DNA of 64,000 nt from Vibrio toranzoniae (GTDB taxonomy: Bacteria > Pseudomonadota > Gammaproteobacteria > Enterobacterales > Vibrionaceae). Position numbers and translations under genes: made by a program. Position 1 is the first letter of the stretch. Every line of letters begins with the position of its first letter. The stretch lies in the NCBI RefSeq assembly GCF_024347655.1, contig NZ_AP025514.1, positions 1,612,001-1,676,000 of the forward strand, in the 5' to 3' direction. Positions 10,357 to 18,725 of this stretch are shown here, piece by piece. The notes beneath the pieces are model-generated. The model searched no databases, was not told the origin of the DNA, and saw only the letters and a program-made list of their open reading frames with translations.

Positions 10357-10373
10357 GGTATGAATACTTACAC

Positions 10374-10392
10374 AGTAATGATAATGGTTTGC
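10374..10392 (-). promoter_or_regulatory. Putative Fur box upstream of the TonB receptor
   Basis: AGTAATGATAATGGTTTGC shares the AATGATAAT core with the classical 19-bp Fur consensus and lies 18-36 bp upstream of the chosen start. It fits iron-repressed expression. Inferred from sequence similarity only. Confidence 0.5.
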
Positions 10393-10557
10393 ATTAAACA
10401 TTTAGTTACCATTTGTATCAACGAAAGTTTCATACCAAACATTGATTTTAGCTATTCAAAATTCAAATAAATAAACCAACATATATTCAATATATTTTAA
10501 TCAAACCAATCACATTGAACGCACTGATAGGTAGAAAACGCACAGCTCCGACTAATA

Positions 10558-11478
10558 TTAGGCGTAAACCTCTTTAAACAACTCCCTCACCCAACGACAC
10601 ATTGGATCATTATGGAAACGTTTATGCCAGTATAAATAAACATCTTCCGCAGGATAACGCACTGCTTTAGGAACGTGCTTACAAACAAGGTTTCTCTGCT
10701 TAGCGGCTTGCTCAGCAAAAGGGGTCGGCAAGTGGAAGATAATGTCGGTCATTTCCGCCATATCTGGTGCAACGTTAAAATTGGAAAGTTGAATCGGGAT
10801 TGAGAGCTGACGATGCTTACCAATCAAGCCGAGATCTTTAAATCGACTTTCAATAGATAACTTCTTATCCCCTTGCAGAGAGATCTGCCCTAGTTGACTG
10901 TTAAGCAAATCATCAACGGTAATCTCTTTATCAGCCAAAGGGTGGCCTTTGTTCATTAATAAACGATAATCGCGGCTGCTCACGAACATTCGATACAAGT
11001 TCTGTTCTGAGCTTAACGGCTCATGTGTTGACAATACAAAGTGAGCATCACCAGACAATAAGGAGGAGAAGTGCCTTTTAGGAATTGAGTCGATATCAAC
11101 TACCATATTTGGGGCTTGTTTTCGTATCTCAGCAACCACCTTGGGAAGCAAGTGGGACACTTGAGGAACAAGGCCAAAAAATCGCACCGTACTATCGCTG
11201 TTATGAGGCTCAAACACGTCACCATGTACCAATTTTTCTAGGCGTGTCAGCACCGAATTTAAGTCTTGCTTAATCGCATCTGCTTTTGGCGTTAATTCAT
11301 AGCCATATGCGGCTCTTACCAACAAATCATCATTAAAGACACTGCGCAATTTCTGTAGAGAACGGCTCACCGTAGGCTGGCTCATGTCTAGGGCAAGAGC
11401 AGTATTAGAGACATGCTTCTCTTCTAATAAGTGTTTTAAAATGACTAATAAATTGAGATCGACTTGGGCAAGATTCAT
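10558..11478 (-). CDS. LysR-family transcriptional regulator
   Basis: 306-aa LysR-type regulator. The N-terminal winged helix-turn-helix reads DLNLLVILKHLLEEKHVSNTALALDMSQPTVSRSLQKLR, with the usual PxxxSR turn, and is followed by a periplasmic-binding-like effector domain. The N-terminus (LAQVDLNLLVIL) places it nearer the NodD/LeuO-type subgroup than the CysB/BenM group. It lies about 200 bp upstream of the TonB receptor gene in the same direction, so it may regulate it, but this is inferred from position only. Its 5' region contains an unusual inverted repeat and a small leader ORF. Confidence 0.9.
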   Translation of the reverse strand: MNLAQVDLNLLVILKHLLEEKHVSNTALALDMSQPTVSRSLQKLRSVFNDDLLVRAAYGYELTPKADAIKQDLNSVLTRLEKLVHGDVFEPHNSDSTVRFFGLVPQVSHLLPKVVAEIRKQAPNMVVDIDSIPKRHFSSLLSGDAHFVLSTHEPLSSEQNLYRMFVSSRDYRLLMNKGHPLADKEITVDDLLNSQLGQISLQGDKKLSIESRFKDLGLIGKHRQLSIPIQLSNFNVAPDMAEMTDIIFHLPTPFAEQAAKQRNLVCKHVPKAVRYPAEDVYLYWHKRFHNDPMCRWVRELFKEVYA

Positions 11479-11489
11479 TTTTTAAATGG

Positions 11490-11525
11490 TTAACTTATTG
11501 AAAATTCAGGGTACGCATAGTGCAT
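11490..11525 (-). CDS. Possible 11-codon leader peptide upstream of the LysR gene
   Basis: An ATG at 11525 is preceded by a strong Shine-Dalgarno sequence (GGCGGAGGA) and encodes MHYAYPEFSIS before a TAA, ending 11 nt upstream of the LysR ATG. The start codon lies inside one arm of an 11-bp inverted repeat. No homologue known to me; it may simply be a chance ORF. Confidence 0.3.
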   Translation of the reverse strand: MHYAYPEFSIS

Positions 11526-11582
11526 TCCTCCGCCTAATAATGCAATTGATAATCACTCTTATTGCTACGTGATGCACTATGC
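11515..11582. repeat. 11-bp inverted repeat enclosing a Fur-like sequence
   Basis: GCATAGTGCAT (11515-11525) and its exact complement ATGCACTATGC (11572-11582) are 46 bp apart. The enclosed TTGATAATCACTCTTATT resembles a degenerate Fur box. A run of T follows the right arm on the plus strand. It could be an operator pair, a leader hairpin in the LysR mRNA, or a weak terminator. Confidence 0.5.
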
Positions 11583-11653
11583 TTTTTTCACGCTCACCCA
11601 AATAACAAGGTGAATGTTAAAACAATCTTTGTGGGGAGATCGCCATTTGCTTT

Positions 11654-12643
11654 CTATACCCTACTCTCAGGACAATAATAGCCTTCAACTAGTGAGATAA
11701 AGTTCACTTTGTCTACTTCATTAAGCTGGTTGATACCTGCCGCTGCTTTTCTACCGCCACCCGTTGCGAAGCTAGAGCAAATTTCATCGGCACCGGTTCT
11801 GTTTGATAATGGTGCCCGCAGACTCACCGTGTAAGATTTACCATCTTGATTTTTCGTTAACACCGCTTGTGCACGATGGGAGTCTTGATTTACGATCTCA
11901 TTACCAAATACACCACTAATGCGTCTCGCCCAAGCCTCTCCCGGCAGTTCAAACACACGAACGACTTCACTCTCATACACTGGGACTAGGTTCGATAATT
12001 GTTGATGATCATTTTGATAAGCCGCGCGCAAGCGATAAAACACGGAGTCTTTGTCATCCAAAAGGTCAAATGGATTTGGATATTGATAAAGAGTTTGGTA
12101 AAGCGTAATAGGCGTGAAGTGTAAGTCGCTCAATGACGTACCGTAACCGTTATAGTTAACCAAAGTACCTAGTTCTTCCAAAAAAGCGATTTGGGGGTGA
12201 TCAAATCCATTTTCAACCGCTAACTGTGTTGCAACCGTTTTAAGGTTATCACCAAAAGCCGCAGCAATTGCCCATGCTACATACTCACCGTTTAGTTTTT
12301 GATTTATCAACAAACTGGTACAGCACTCCGGCGCTGTATTAACAAGAGTCTTCAGGTGCTGAGATTTCGGAACTTCTCCCGTGCGATGGTGATCGCAATA
12401 GAATACATCAATATTGGCATCTAACAGGGAGTGTAACGCTGATAGGTTTTTCTCCATGGATACGTCCAATACCGCAACAGACGAAACATTTCTCTGCTCG
12501 ACCATTTGAGTGACAACTTGAGACACCAATTTAATGTCTCGCTTTACACCAGAGATCAACACACTGTCTTTTGGCTCGCTTAAACGTAGCTGCAATAAGG
12601 CGATGATGCCATCCGCATCCCCATTGAAAACATCGTAATGCAT
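11654..12643 (-). CDS. DHH-family phosphoesterase
   Basis: 329-aa DHH/DHHA1 protein, probably a metal-dependent phosphoesterase. The N-terminus reads MHYDVFNGDADGI (DxDG motif), then AVLDVSMEKN, then the signature FYCDHHRTGE near residue 92. The C-terminal DHHA1 domain has TGGGRKAAAGIN. The ATG at 12643 is chosen because the conserved domain starts immediately there; an open frame continues 11 codons further upstream without conservation. It lacks the CBS or helicase-like modules of RecJ or PDE-CBS relatives. Substrate (nanoRNA, cyclic dinucleotide or polyphosphate-like) cannot be decided. Confidence 0.85.
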   Translation of the reverse strand: MHYDVFNGDADGIIALLQLRLSEPKDSVLISGVKRDIKLVSQVVTQMVEQRNVSSVAVLDVSMEKNLSALHSLLDANIDVFYCDHHRTGEVPKSQHLKTLVNTAPECCTSLLINQKLNGEYVAWAIAAAFGDNLKTVATQLAVENGFDHPQIAFLEELGTLVNYNGYGTSLSDLHFTPITLYQTLYQYPNPFDLLDDKDSVFYRLRAAYQNDHQQLSNLVPVYESEVVRVFELPGEAWARRISGVFGNEIVNQDSHRAQAVLTKNQDGKSYTVSLRAPLSNRTGADEICSSFATGGGRKAAAGINQLNEVDKVNFISLVEGYYCPESRV

Positions 12644-12904
12644 TTGTCTTTTTCCCTTCTGAGGCTTAACCACCAATTGAAAATGTGGCCCTCGAACTAA
12701 TTAAGTTGATACGCTATTTTATAGACAGTTTGTCATCATTTTAGGTCGATTTCACATATACTTAAGGCCATTTTGGAATGCCTTATTCTTCTTTTACAGT
12801 CGTTATTGATTTAGAAACTAAACAGCTCCCCACTATCCCCCTCTGTTACTACCATTAAAGATCAAAATGGTGTTGTTTTTCATTCTATAAGGTCACTTCC
12901 CTTT

Positions 12905-12934
12905 CATTTTCATTTTCATTTTCATTTTCATTTT
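12905..12934. repeat. CATTTT hexanucleotide repeat, five copies
   Basis: Five perfect tandem copies of CATTTT, about 260-290 bp upstream of the DHH gene start. Probably too distant to affect its promoter directly. Confidence 0.85.
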
Positions 12935-12967
12935 GTCAAATTGGCCTTTAATATTTGTTTCAAGCAT

Positions 12968-12995
12968 AAAAAAGCGCAGATAAACTGCGCCTTTT
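12968..12995. terminator. Rho-independent terminator after the chemoreceptor gene
   Basis: GCGCAG / CTGCGC stem with A-rich and T-rich flanks, located about 55 bp past the stop of the leftward chemoreceptor gene. Confidence 0.75.
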
Positions 12996-13050
12996 AGTTC
13001 TTGCTTGCGATACAACGGTTTGTTGAATATCGCTTCTCTATCAGAGCAAT

Positions 13051-14811
13051 CTATGACGTCTTAAACTGCGCGACCGCTCTATCCATATCATTGGCTTGTT
13101 CAGCTACTTTATCAACTTCAACCAAACAGTGTTGAGCTGATGCATTGTTGTCGTTCGAGATAGTATTCAATTCCGTGATCGAATCGCTCACTTGTGCCAT
13201 TACGGCACCCTGCTCTTCAATAGCAGAAGCAATACGCTCGGAGTTTCCTTGGATGCTTTCCATATCACTCAAGATCAATTGTAAGCTTCCGTCTAACTCT
13301 TCTGAGTCTTTTAACGTCAGTTGACCTTGCTGGTTGCATTCGCCAATTTCGGTCATCGAGGCATGCATTTGGCTTTGGATTGCGGTTACTACACTGGTGA
13401 TTTCCGTTGTTGACTGATGCGTTCTGCTTGCGAGTGCTCGTACTTCATCGGCAACAACGGCAAAGCCTCGCCCTTGTTCCCCTGCACGCGCTGCTTCAAT
13501 TGCTGCGTTCAATGCCAGTAAATTGGTTTGTTCTGCAATGCCTTGGATGATATTCACCGCATCACCAATTTGGTCAACATGATGGTTCAACGAACTAATG
13601 GAGTCTTGACTGCTTGAAAGACGTTCAGACAAACGAGTGATATTGTCAATGGTATCTACCACGACTTCGCGTCCTTTATCGGCATTTACTTTAGCTTGAT
13701 GTACACCTTCTGCGGCGACCGATGTACTCTCTGAAATTTCACCGATAGTGAGCACCATTTCTTGTACTGATGCTGTCATCGTTGAGGTGTGGTTTGCTTG
13801 CACTTCAAACTGTTTAATGACCGACACCAACTCATCATGCATGTTAGACGTACTTTGTGTCAGTTGAAGTGACTTAGATTGAGATGCGGCGATCAAACTC
13901 TCTAGTTGGTCAAGCAATTGGTTGAAGTATTGCCCTAGTTTTCCGAGTTCGTCTTTGCCGTCGAGGTGCGAACGAATTGACACGTCGTTAGAATCTACAA
14001 TATTTCTAATAACCGCGAGTAAAGATTCAATCTTACCAATGATAGAACGCACGATTAACCAACTGAACACAATGATAGTTAACAGTAGTGTGATGCACAG
14101 GATGTTGTTTATCAAAGAGCGTTGATCCATCTCTTGTTGACCTTCTCGCTCAAGTACTTCTGAGAACTCTGCAAATTGATTTTCAATAGCGTGAGAGGCA
14201 GAACGTGTTTCCCCCAACAGACCTTCATTGTGCTTTAAGCCAATAATTCGCTTCTGTGCGACGACTTGCTTTGCAGCATCTAACAATTCGCTCGAATTCA
14301 CGGTAAGCACACTTGGATCGAATTCCCCCTTTTCAATCAGGTCATTAAATCGGTATAGCTCGACTTTTTGTTCCGCATTGGCCGTTGCGCTGATGTTGTC
14401 CAATTGCGCGTAAAACTGCCCGAGCAAACCTTTATCACGTGCTAATCCAATAACTTCATTCGCTTTTACCAGTTGAACAAAACTTGTGTAGTACGTCTCA
14501 ATGTCTTGTCGTAAGCGTGTGCTATTGACCAAGCCCAAATCGCTAAGTACCACGTTGAGTTGCGCTTCAGACGCTAAGAATTTGTTGTAGTTGGTGTCGA
14601 ACTTGTCGAGATATTTCAAATCGCTACGTAACAAGAAGTCTTTCTCGTTACGGCGCAGGTTGAGCAAACGAACTTCGAGTTCTTTGGTTATCTGCTTAGC
14701 CTGGCTCATCTGAGCGGTTGTGTCTGCAAATTGTGAAGTGGTAAACAGCAATGAAATCATGCCGAAGATGGAAAACATTCCCAGTGAATAGAGCTTTTTC
14801 TTTATGTTCAT
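13051..14811 (-). CDS. Methyl-accepting chemotaxis protein with HBM-type sensor
   Basis: 586-aa chemoreceptor. TM1 is at about residues 8-28, followed by a long all-helical periplasmic domain beginning with [20 protein letters not shown], which matches the helical bimodular (HBM) sensor type known to bind organic acids or related ligands. TM2 lies at about residues 233-253, then a HAMP linker, and the signalling hairpin tip [20 protein letters not shown] with the flanking [12 protein letters not shown]. No CheR-docking pentapeptide ends the protein (it ends RAVAQFKTS). It is a single gene. A run of eight ATCTGT units lies about 104-151 bp upstream of the start and might modulate its expression. 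Ligand unknown. Confidence 0.92.
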   Translation of the reverse strand: MNIKKKLYSLGMFSIFGMISLLFTTSQFADTTAQMSQAKQITKELEVRLLNLRRNEKDFLLRSDLKYLDKFDTNYNKFLASEAQLNVVLSDLGLVNSTRLRQDIETYYTSFVQLVKANEVIGLARDKGLLGQFYAQLDNISATANAEQKVELYRFNDLIEKGEFDPSVLTVNSSELLDAAKQVVAQKRIIGLKHNEGLLGETRSASHAIENQFAEFSEVLEREGQQEMDQRSLINNILCITLLLTIIVFSWLIVRSIIGKIESLLAVIRNIVDSNDVSIRSHLDGKDELGKLGQYFNQLLDQLESLIAASQSKSLQLTQSTSNMHDELVSVIKQFEVQANHTSTMTASVQEMVLTIGEISESTSVAAEGVHQAKVNADKGREVVVDTIDNITRLSERLSSSQDSISSLNHHVDQIGDAVNIIQGIAEQTNLLALNAAIEAARAGEQGRGFAVVADEVRALASRTHQSTTEITSVVTAIQSQMHASMTEIGECNQQGQLTLKDSEELDGSLQLILSDMESIQGNSERIASAIEEQGAVMAQVSDSITELNTISNDNNASAQHCLVEVDKVAEQANDMDRAVAQFKTS

Positions 14812-15213
14812 GTATGTGACTCGTCTTGACTAATCTAACTATGGATATCTAAGTTTTTATGTAAATTTTACTATCTAGCTCTCGTGGTGTAACTCGTGCT
14901 GTTTCATTCTTTTTATCTGTATCTGTATCTGTATCTGTATCTGTATCTGTATCTGTATCTGTAGCGAACATTAAGCTAGGAGCATGAAACGAATGCAACT
15001 CAACTCATCGACAACACCGTTCTCAATGGCATTTGAATTCACCCACTAACATTAAAGTCATCAATAACACAGATAAATTACATATACATTAGTAAGGCTT
15101 TAAAAATTAGGAGGTCGAATTTGATGGGTTGAATACGGCTTGAACAATTGACGACACAAAGCTTTGAATCAAAAGACTTTCGCCCTTTATTTACCTAAAG
15201 ATTTTTTATGCTC
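14812..15213. other. Intergenic region upstream of the chemoreceptor
   Basis: 402 bp with no ORF of note. Contains the ATCTGT repeat tract and the chemoreceptor promoter. No clear terminator for the LysR gene at 15214 was seen. Confidence 0.5.
14915..14962. repeat. ATCTGT hexanucleotide repeat, eight copies
   Basis: Eight perfect tandem ATCTGT units (48 bp), 104-151 bp upstream of the chemoreceptor ATG. A perfect short tandem repeat of this length is prone to slipped-strand copy-number change. Confidence 0.95.
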
Positions 15214-16128
15214 TTATTTTGACTCATCAGAGCAGTTTATTTCCTCATCAACCCAGCCTAATAGTTGCTTGGTCGCTTTAGACAAGACTTGGTTTTGTCT
15301 AACGACATAACCTAGGCTAGTGCTCGAAAATCCGGTAAGTGGTGTAATTTTCGATTTCAAATACTGTTTGGTGGATATCGCAAATTCAGGAATGATGGCG
15401 ACACCAAACCCCGCTTCTGCCCAGTCGATTTGGGCGTCAACGCTCCCTACTTCCATCACCCTGTAATTAGATAAATTAAGGCTTGGCAGACCTTCATCAA
15501 TAAAATCACGAGTTCTTGTATCGTGGCCAAGCAGAATCAAAGTTAGCTCTGTATCAGACTCAGCCTCCTTAGCATCATTTCTTTTATGATTATCCGCCAT
15601 TTGGACTTCAAACCCATTGCCAAGTGCACACCATGATAATTCCTGAAGCTCAACAAAATGCAGTGACTCATTGTGTTGCTCTTTGGAAATAACAAAACCA
15701 AGATCGGCTTGAGCATTCTTAACCAAACTCGATGCTTGAGATGACGTGGTATTCAATAGCGTAAGGTCGATCCCCGGATACTGCGCTTTGAACTTCTGGA
15801 ACGGGCGAATCAACAAGAATCGAGAAATGATGTCGCTCACGGCAATGGTTAACGTCCCTATTTTGAGGTCGTTTATAGCATTGAGATCCGCCTGACAAAT
15901 CTGTAGTTCGAGTAACGTTCTTTGGCTTGTTTCCAATAACCTCTCACCCGCTTGAGTCAGTTGAAATGGGCTTCGCTCTATCAACTTAATACGCGTTTGT
16001 TGCTCTAATTGCTTTAAGTGCAAACTCACATTGGGTTGCGTCATGTGCAGTGCATTCGCCGCTTTCCCGAAATGCTTATATTCCGCTAGCGTCACAAACG
16101 TCTTCAACAAATTAATATCAAGCATCAT
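15214..16128 (-). CDS. LysR-family regulator divergent from the purA-like gene
   Basis: 304-aa LysR-type regulator. The helix-turn-helix is in LKTFVTLAEYKHFGKAANALHMTQPNVSLHLKQLEQQ and the ligand-binding domain fills the rest. Two adjacent ATG codons (16128 and 16125) follow a strong GGAGGG, and the second has the better spacing. The gene is divergent from the purA-like gene with about 120 bp between starts, the classical arrangement for a LysR regulator and its target. The shared region has GATAA/TTATC half-sites. That it controls purine synthesis is inference from position. Confidence 0.9.
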   Translation of the reverse strand: MMLDINLLKTFVTLAEYKHFGKAANALHMTQPNVSLHLKQLEQQTRIKLIERSPFQLTQAGERLLETSQRTLLELQICQADLNAINDLKIGTLTIAVSDIISRFLLIRPFQKFKAQYPGIDLTLLNTTSSQASSLVKNAQADLGFVISKEQHNESLHFVELQELSWCALGNGFEVQMADNHKRNDAKEAESDTELTLILLGHDTRTRDFIDEGLPSLNLSNYRVMEVGSVDAQIDWAEAGFGVAIIPEFAISTKQYLKSKITPLTGFSSTSLGYVVRQNQVLSKATKQLLGWVDEEINCSDESK

Positions 16129-16164
16129 ATCCCTCCGTGTTTCCCGCCATTATATATGAAATCC

Positions 16165-16200
16165 TTATCAAGATAATAAAGATAATTAATTTCTCTTATC
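16165..16200. promoter_or_regulatory. Candidate LysR operator in the divergent region
   Basis: TTATCAAGATAA (16165-16176) is a perfect 5-bp palindrome with a 2-bp spacer. It is followed by GATAA (16181-16185) and TTATC (16196-16200). Repeated palindromic half-sites between a LysR gene and a divergent gene suggest an operator. Pattern-based only. Confidence 0.35.
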
Positions 16201-16247
16201 CACTTTGTAGGCCTAACATGATTTCTCAATCAGTCAGGAGAAAAATT

Positions 16248-17507
16248 ATGCCATCTATTGTTGTTGTAGGCGCTAACTGGGGCGATGAAGGCAAAGGCCG
16301 TATCGTTGATTTTTTAGCAGACGAAGCTTCTGCTAGCATTCGCTTTCAAGGCGGAAACAATGCTGGCCATACCGTAGTAAACGACTTTGGTACGTTCAAA
16401 CTGCATCAACTGCCTAGTGGTATTTTTAATCCTGATTGCACAGCGGTTCTTGGCCCTGGCATGGTGATCAGCCCTGCTGCGCTAACTGAAGAGATTGCAG
16501 AAGTACAAGCGACTGGTATCAAAGTGAAAATGGCGATTTCAGACCGCGCGACACTGTGTCTGCCTTTGCACGCACTTGAAGATACACTTGAAGAAGAACG
16601 TTTGGGCGATGGCGCTTACGGTTCAACACGTCAAGGTATTGCACCTGCTTACGGCGACCGCGTGATGAAGAAAGGCATTCTTGTGGGTTGGTTGAATCAG
16701 CCTGAGATTTTAGAACAGCGCATTCAATTCCTGCTTGATTGGAAGATGCCTCAGCTAAAAGCGCTATACCCTCAATGTAACTTCACTCAAACCGCTTCTG
16801 AAATGACAGAGTGGCTACTTGAAGTGACTAAGGCTTGGCGCCCATTCATTTGCAACGTGACTGAGCCACTTAAAGCACTGCAATCACAAGACGCAAACCT
16901 ACTGTTTGAAGCTCAATTAGGTGCAGGCCGTGACCTTGTCTACGGTGAATACCCTTGGACGACGTCTTCTAATGTAACTGCCGCTTACGCGGGTATCGGT
17001 AGTGGCCTACCTGCCCTTCGCCCTGAACGCGTTATTGCGGTTGCTAAATCATTCAGCTCGTCTGTTGGTACTGGCACGCTAGTGACTGCAATGGAAGAGC
17101 AAGACAGCTTCCGCGAAAGCTCTAACGAATACGGCGCAACAACGGGTCGCCCGCGTGATATGGGCTACTTTGATGCGATTGCAACTCGCAACGGCGTTGA
17201 CCTGCAAGCTGCAACTGAAATCGCACTGACTAAGATAGATTGCCTTTCTGGTTTGTCTGAACTTAAGATCTGTACGGCTTACTCAGGTGAACACACTGAG
17301 AACCCAATTTGGCCACAAACGGCTGAACTGAAACCTGTCTATGAAGATATGGCAGGCTGGGACGAAGACATCACGGGCTGCCGCACGTTTGAAAGCCTTC
17401 CTCAAGCGGCACAAGACTACGTTACGCGTATCGAAGAGTTGATGGGCGTGCCAATCGTAATGGTATCAGTAGGCCCTGAGCGCGAGCAAATGATCATTCG
17501 AGCTTAG
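16248..17507 (+). CDS. Adenylosuccinate synthetase-like protein (probable PurA paralog)
   Basis: 419 aa, the PurA length. PurA makes adenylosuccinate from IMP, aspartate and GTP. Conserved PurA features are seen: WGDEGKGRIVDFL with the catalytic Asp, FQGGNNAGHTVV with the catalytic His, GAYGSTRQGIAPAYGDRV, and the aspartate loop YGATTGRPRDMGYFDA. The ATG at 16248 is chosen for its AGGAG seven bases upstream; the frame stays open 37 codons further up without conservation. TTGRPRDMG departs from the usual TTGRxRRxG after the second Arg. The sequence looks divergent from the housekeeping vibrio PurA as I remember it, and its pairing with a LysR gene suggests a conditionally expressed paralog. 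That a standard purA exists elsewhere is inferred, not seen. Confidence 0.85.
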   Translation: MPSIVVVGANWGDEGKGRIVDFLADEASASIRFQGGNNAGHTVVNDFGTFKLHQLPSGIFNPDCTAVLGPGMVISPAALTEEIAEVQATGIKVKMAISDRATLCLPLHALEDTLEEERLGDGAYGSTRQGIAPAYGDRVMKKGILVGWLNQPEILEQRIQFLLDWKMPQLKALYPQCNFTQTASEMTEWLLEVTKAWRPFICNVTEPLKALQSQDANLLFEAQLGAGRDLVYGEYPWTTSSNVTAAYAGIGSGLPALRPERVIAVAKSFSSSVGTGTLVTAMEEQDSFRESSNEYGATTGRPRDMGYFDAIATRNGVDLQAATEIALTKIDCLSGLSELKICTAYSGEHTENPIWPQTAELKPVYEDMAGWDEDITGCRTFESLPQAAQDYVTRIEELMGVPIVMVSVGPEREQMIIRA

Positions 17508-17520
17508 AGCTCTACTCGAG

Positions 17521-17554
17521 TATTTCAGCTAAAGCGGTCGTTTTGGCTGAAATA
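17521..17554. other. Inverted repeat after the purA-like gene
   Basis: TATTTCAGC (17521-17529) pairs exactly with GCTGAAATA (17546-17554). It precedes the main terminator and may stabilise the 3' end of the mRNA. Confidence 0.5.
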
Positions 17555-17555
17555 C

Positions 17556-17598
17556 GACAGGCAAAAAAGCCCACTTGCTGGGCTTTTTCATGCCTGTC
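17556..17598. terminator. Bidirectional terminator between purA-like and GGDEF genes
   Basis: Outer stem GACAGGCA / TGCCTGTC and inner stem AAAAAGCCCA / TGGGCTTTTT. It can end both convergent transcripts. Confidence 0.85.
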
Positions 17599-17606
17599 AT
17601 CAACAT

Positions 17607-18548
17607 CTAAATCTTGTTTTTCTTGTTGAGATACATATTTTCATCAGACGACTTTATTAGATTGATGATATTGAAGCTTCGAGAATCCGCAGTACCACAA
17701 CCATATGAAAAACCGAGTGGCACCTCATCATCACAACGAAAGCTTTCAATAAAATCACCGAATTCAGCGTGAATTTTATTGAGCAACTCAGAAGCATAAC
17801 CAGACTCTTCTGAATGTATGACGACAATGAACTCATCACCACCGACCCTAGCCGATATAATATTGTATTTTGAATTGTTTTTAATGCATGACGCAAAGCC
17901 TGATATGTAATCATCACCTTTAAAGTGACCATACGTATCATTGATGTACTTCAAATTATCCAAGTCAAAATACAAACAAACGATCTCGCCATCACTGATG
18001 TTTGCTTTATTGAATTCATGGAAAAAGCCTCTCCGATTAAGCAGTGTCGTCATGATATCAAAATAACTATTTTTGTATAAAATCCGGCTTTCTTCTTTTA
18101 ATAAAATTTCAGAACGTAATAAAGTCGAGATATTTTCAATCAAGTTTACTTGGCTTTGCGTATACGAAGTTGGGCTTAAATGGAACACTAAGAGAACCGC
18201 AAATACTTCACCATCGCCCCCCCTTACGGGGACGCCGCAAAAAGACTTGTAGGCATCCGCTCCCTTTACAGAAACGGACTCACCACCAGAGTGACCACTC
18301 AAATAGACAGTTCGATTCTCGTTATGTACATACTCACAAAAACAGCTAATTAAGCCCTTATGTTGGTTGCACGATATGTTCGAAGAGCTCCAAACACTCT
18401 CAGAACCAGAACAACTAAAATCAGAGAGCATAATGATGCCTGCATTAGATGCATCCATTATGTCTCGTATGTTGTCCAATATAGATACCCACGTATCTAT
18501 ATCGATATGTTTTTCCATCCCTTCAGAAGAGATTTTATCAAAAATCAT
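17607..18548 (-). CDS. Diguanylate cyclase (GAF-like sensor + GGDEF)
   Basis: 313-aa soluble protein predicted to make cyclic di-GMP from two GTP. The C-terminal GGDEF domain begins at about residue 155 (NSYFDIMTTLLNRRGFFHEF), with YFDLDNLKYINDTYGHFKGD for metal and GTP binding and an intact active loop ARVGGDEFIVVIH. No RxxD inhibitory site is present five residues before GGDEF (YNII is found there), so product feedback through the I-site is not expected. The first 150 residues look like a GAF-type sensor (IIMLSDFSC..., FCGVPVRGGDGEVFAVLLVF) without membrane segments. It is next to the Tad pilus locus but has its own promoter. A link to pilus control is possible but unproven. Confidence 0.88.
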   Translation of the reverse strand: MIFDKISSEGMEKHIDIDTWVSILDNIRDIMDASNAGIIMLSDFSCSGSESVWSSSNISCNQHKGLISCFCEYVHNENRTVYLSGHSGGESVSVKGADAYKSFCGVPVRGGDGEVFAVLLVFHLSPTSYTQSQVNLIENISTLLRSEILLKEESRILYKNSYFDIMTTLLNRRGFFHEFNKANISDGEIVCLYFDLDNLKYINDTYGHFKGDDYISGFASCIKNNSKYNIISARVGGDEFIVVIHSEESGYASELLNKIHAEFGDFIESFRCDDEVPLGFSYGCGTADSRSFNIINLIKSSDENMYLNKKNKI

Positions 18549-18725
18549 TAATATATCTTTAGTATCAGACAGTTAAACTTTATTGAACATTCATTAGAGT
18601 ACGTTATAACAAAATTCTTAAAGAGATAATTTAGGGCGGTTATTGCGAAGAAAAAACCAATCACACATCACTGACTCTATTTGCTATGTCGCGTTAACTA
18701 GCACGCGAAGACTCGTGAACGAATC

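Larger units (their letters stand above)
12644..13050. other. Intergenic region with a CATTTT repeat tract
   Basis: 407 bp without a credible ORF. It holds five tandem CATTTT units (12905-12934) and the terminator of the chemoreceptor gene (12968-12995). The DHH gene promoter must lie here, downstream of the tract with respect to leftward transcription. Confidence 0.6.

Noticed and set aside
8326..11478. irgA/irgB enterobactin receptor-regulator pair
   Set aside because: In V. cholerae the pair is divergent; here both genes face the same way and the LysR protein resembles another subgroup.
12905..12934. CATTTT repeat as a phase switch for the DHH gene
   Set aside because: It is over 250 bp from the DHH start and not inside any ORF, so a direct effect is unlikely.
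16248..17507. Phage-type PurZ (2-aminoadenine synthesis)
   Set aside because: The catalytic Asp of GDEGKG is kept, the length and loops follow bacterial PurA, and no accompanying phage genes are present.
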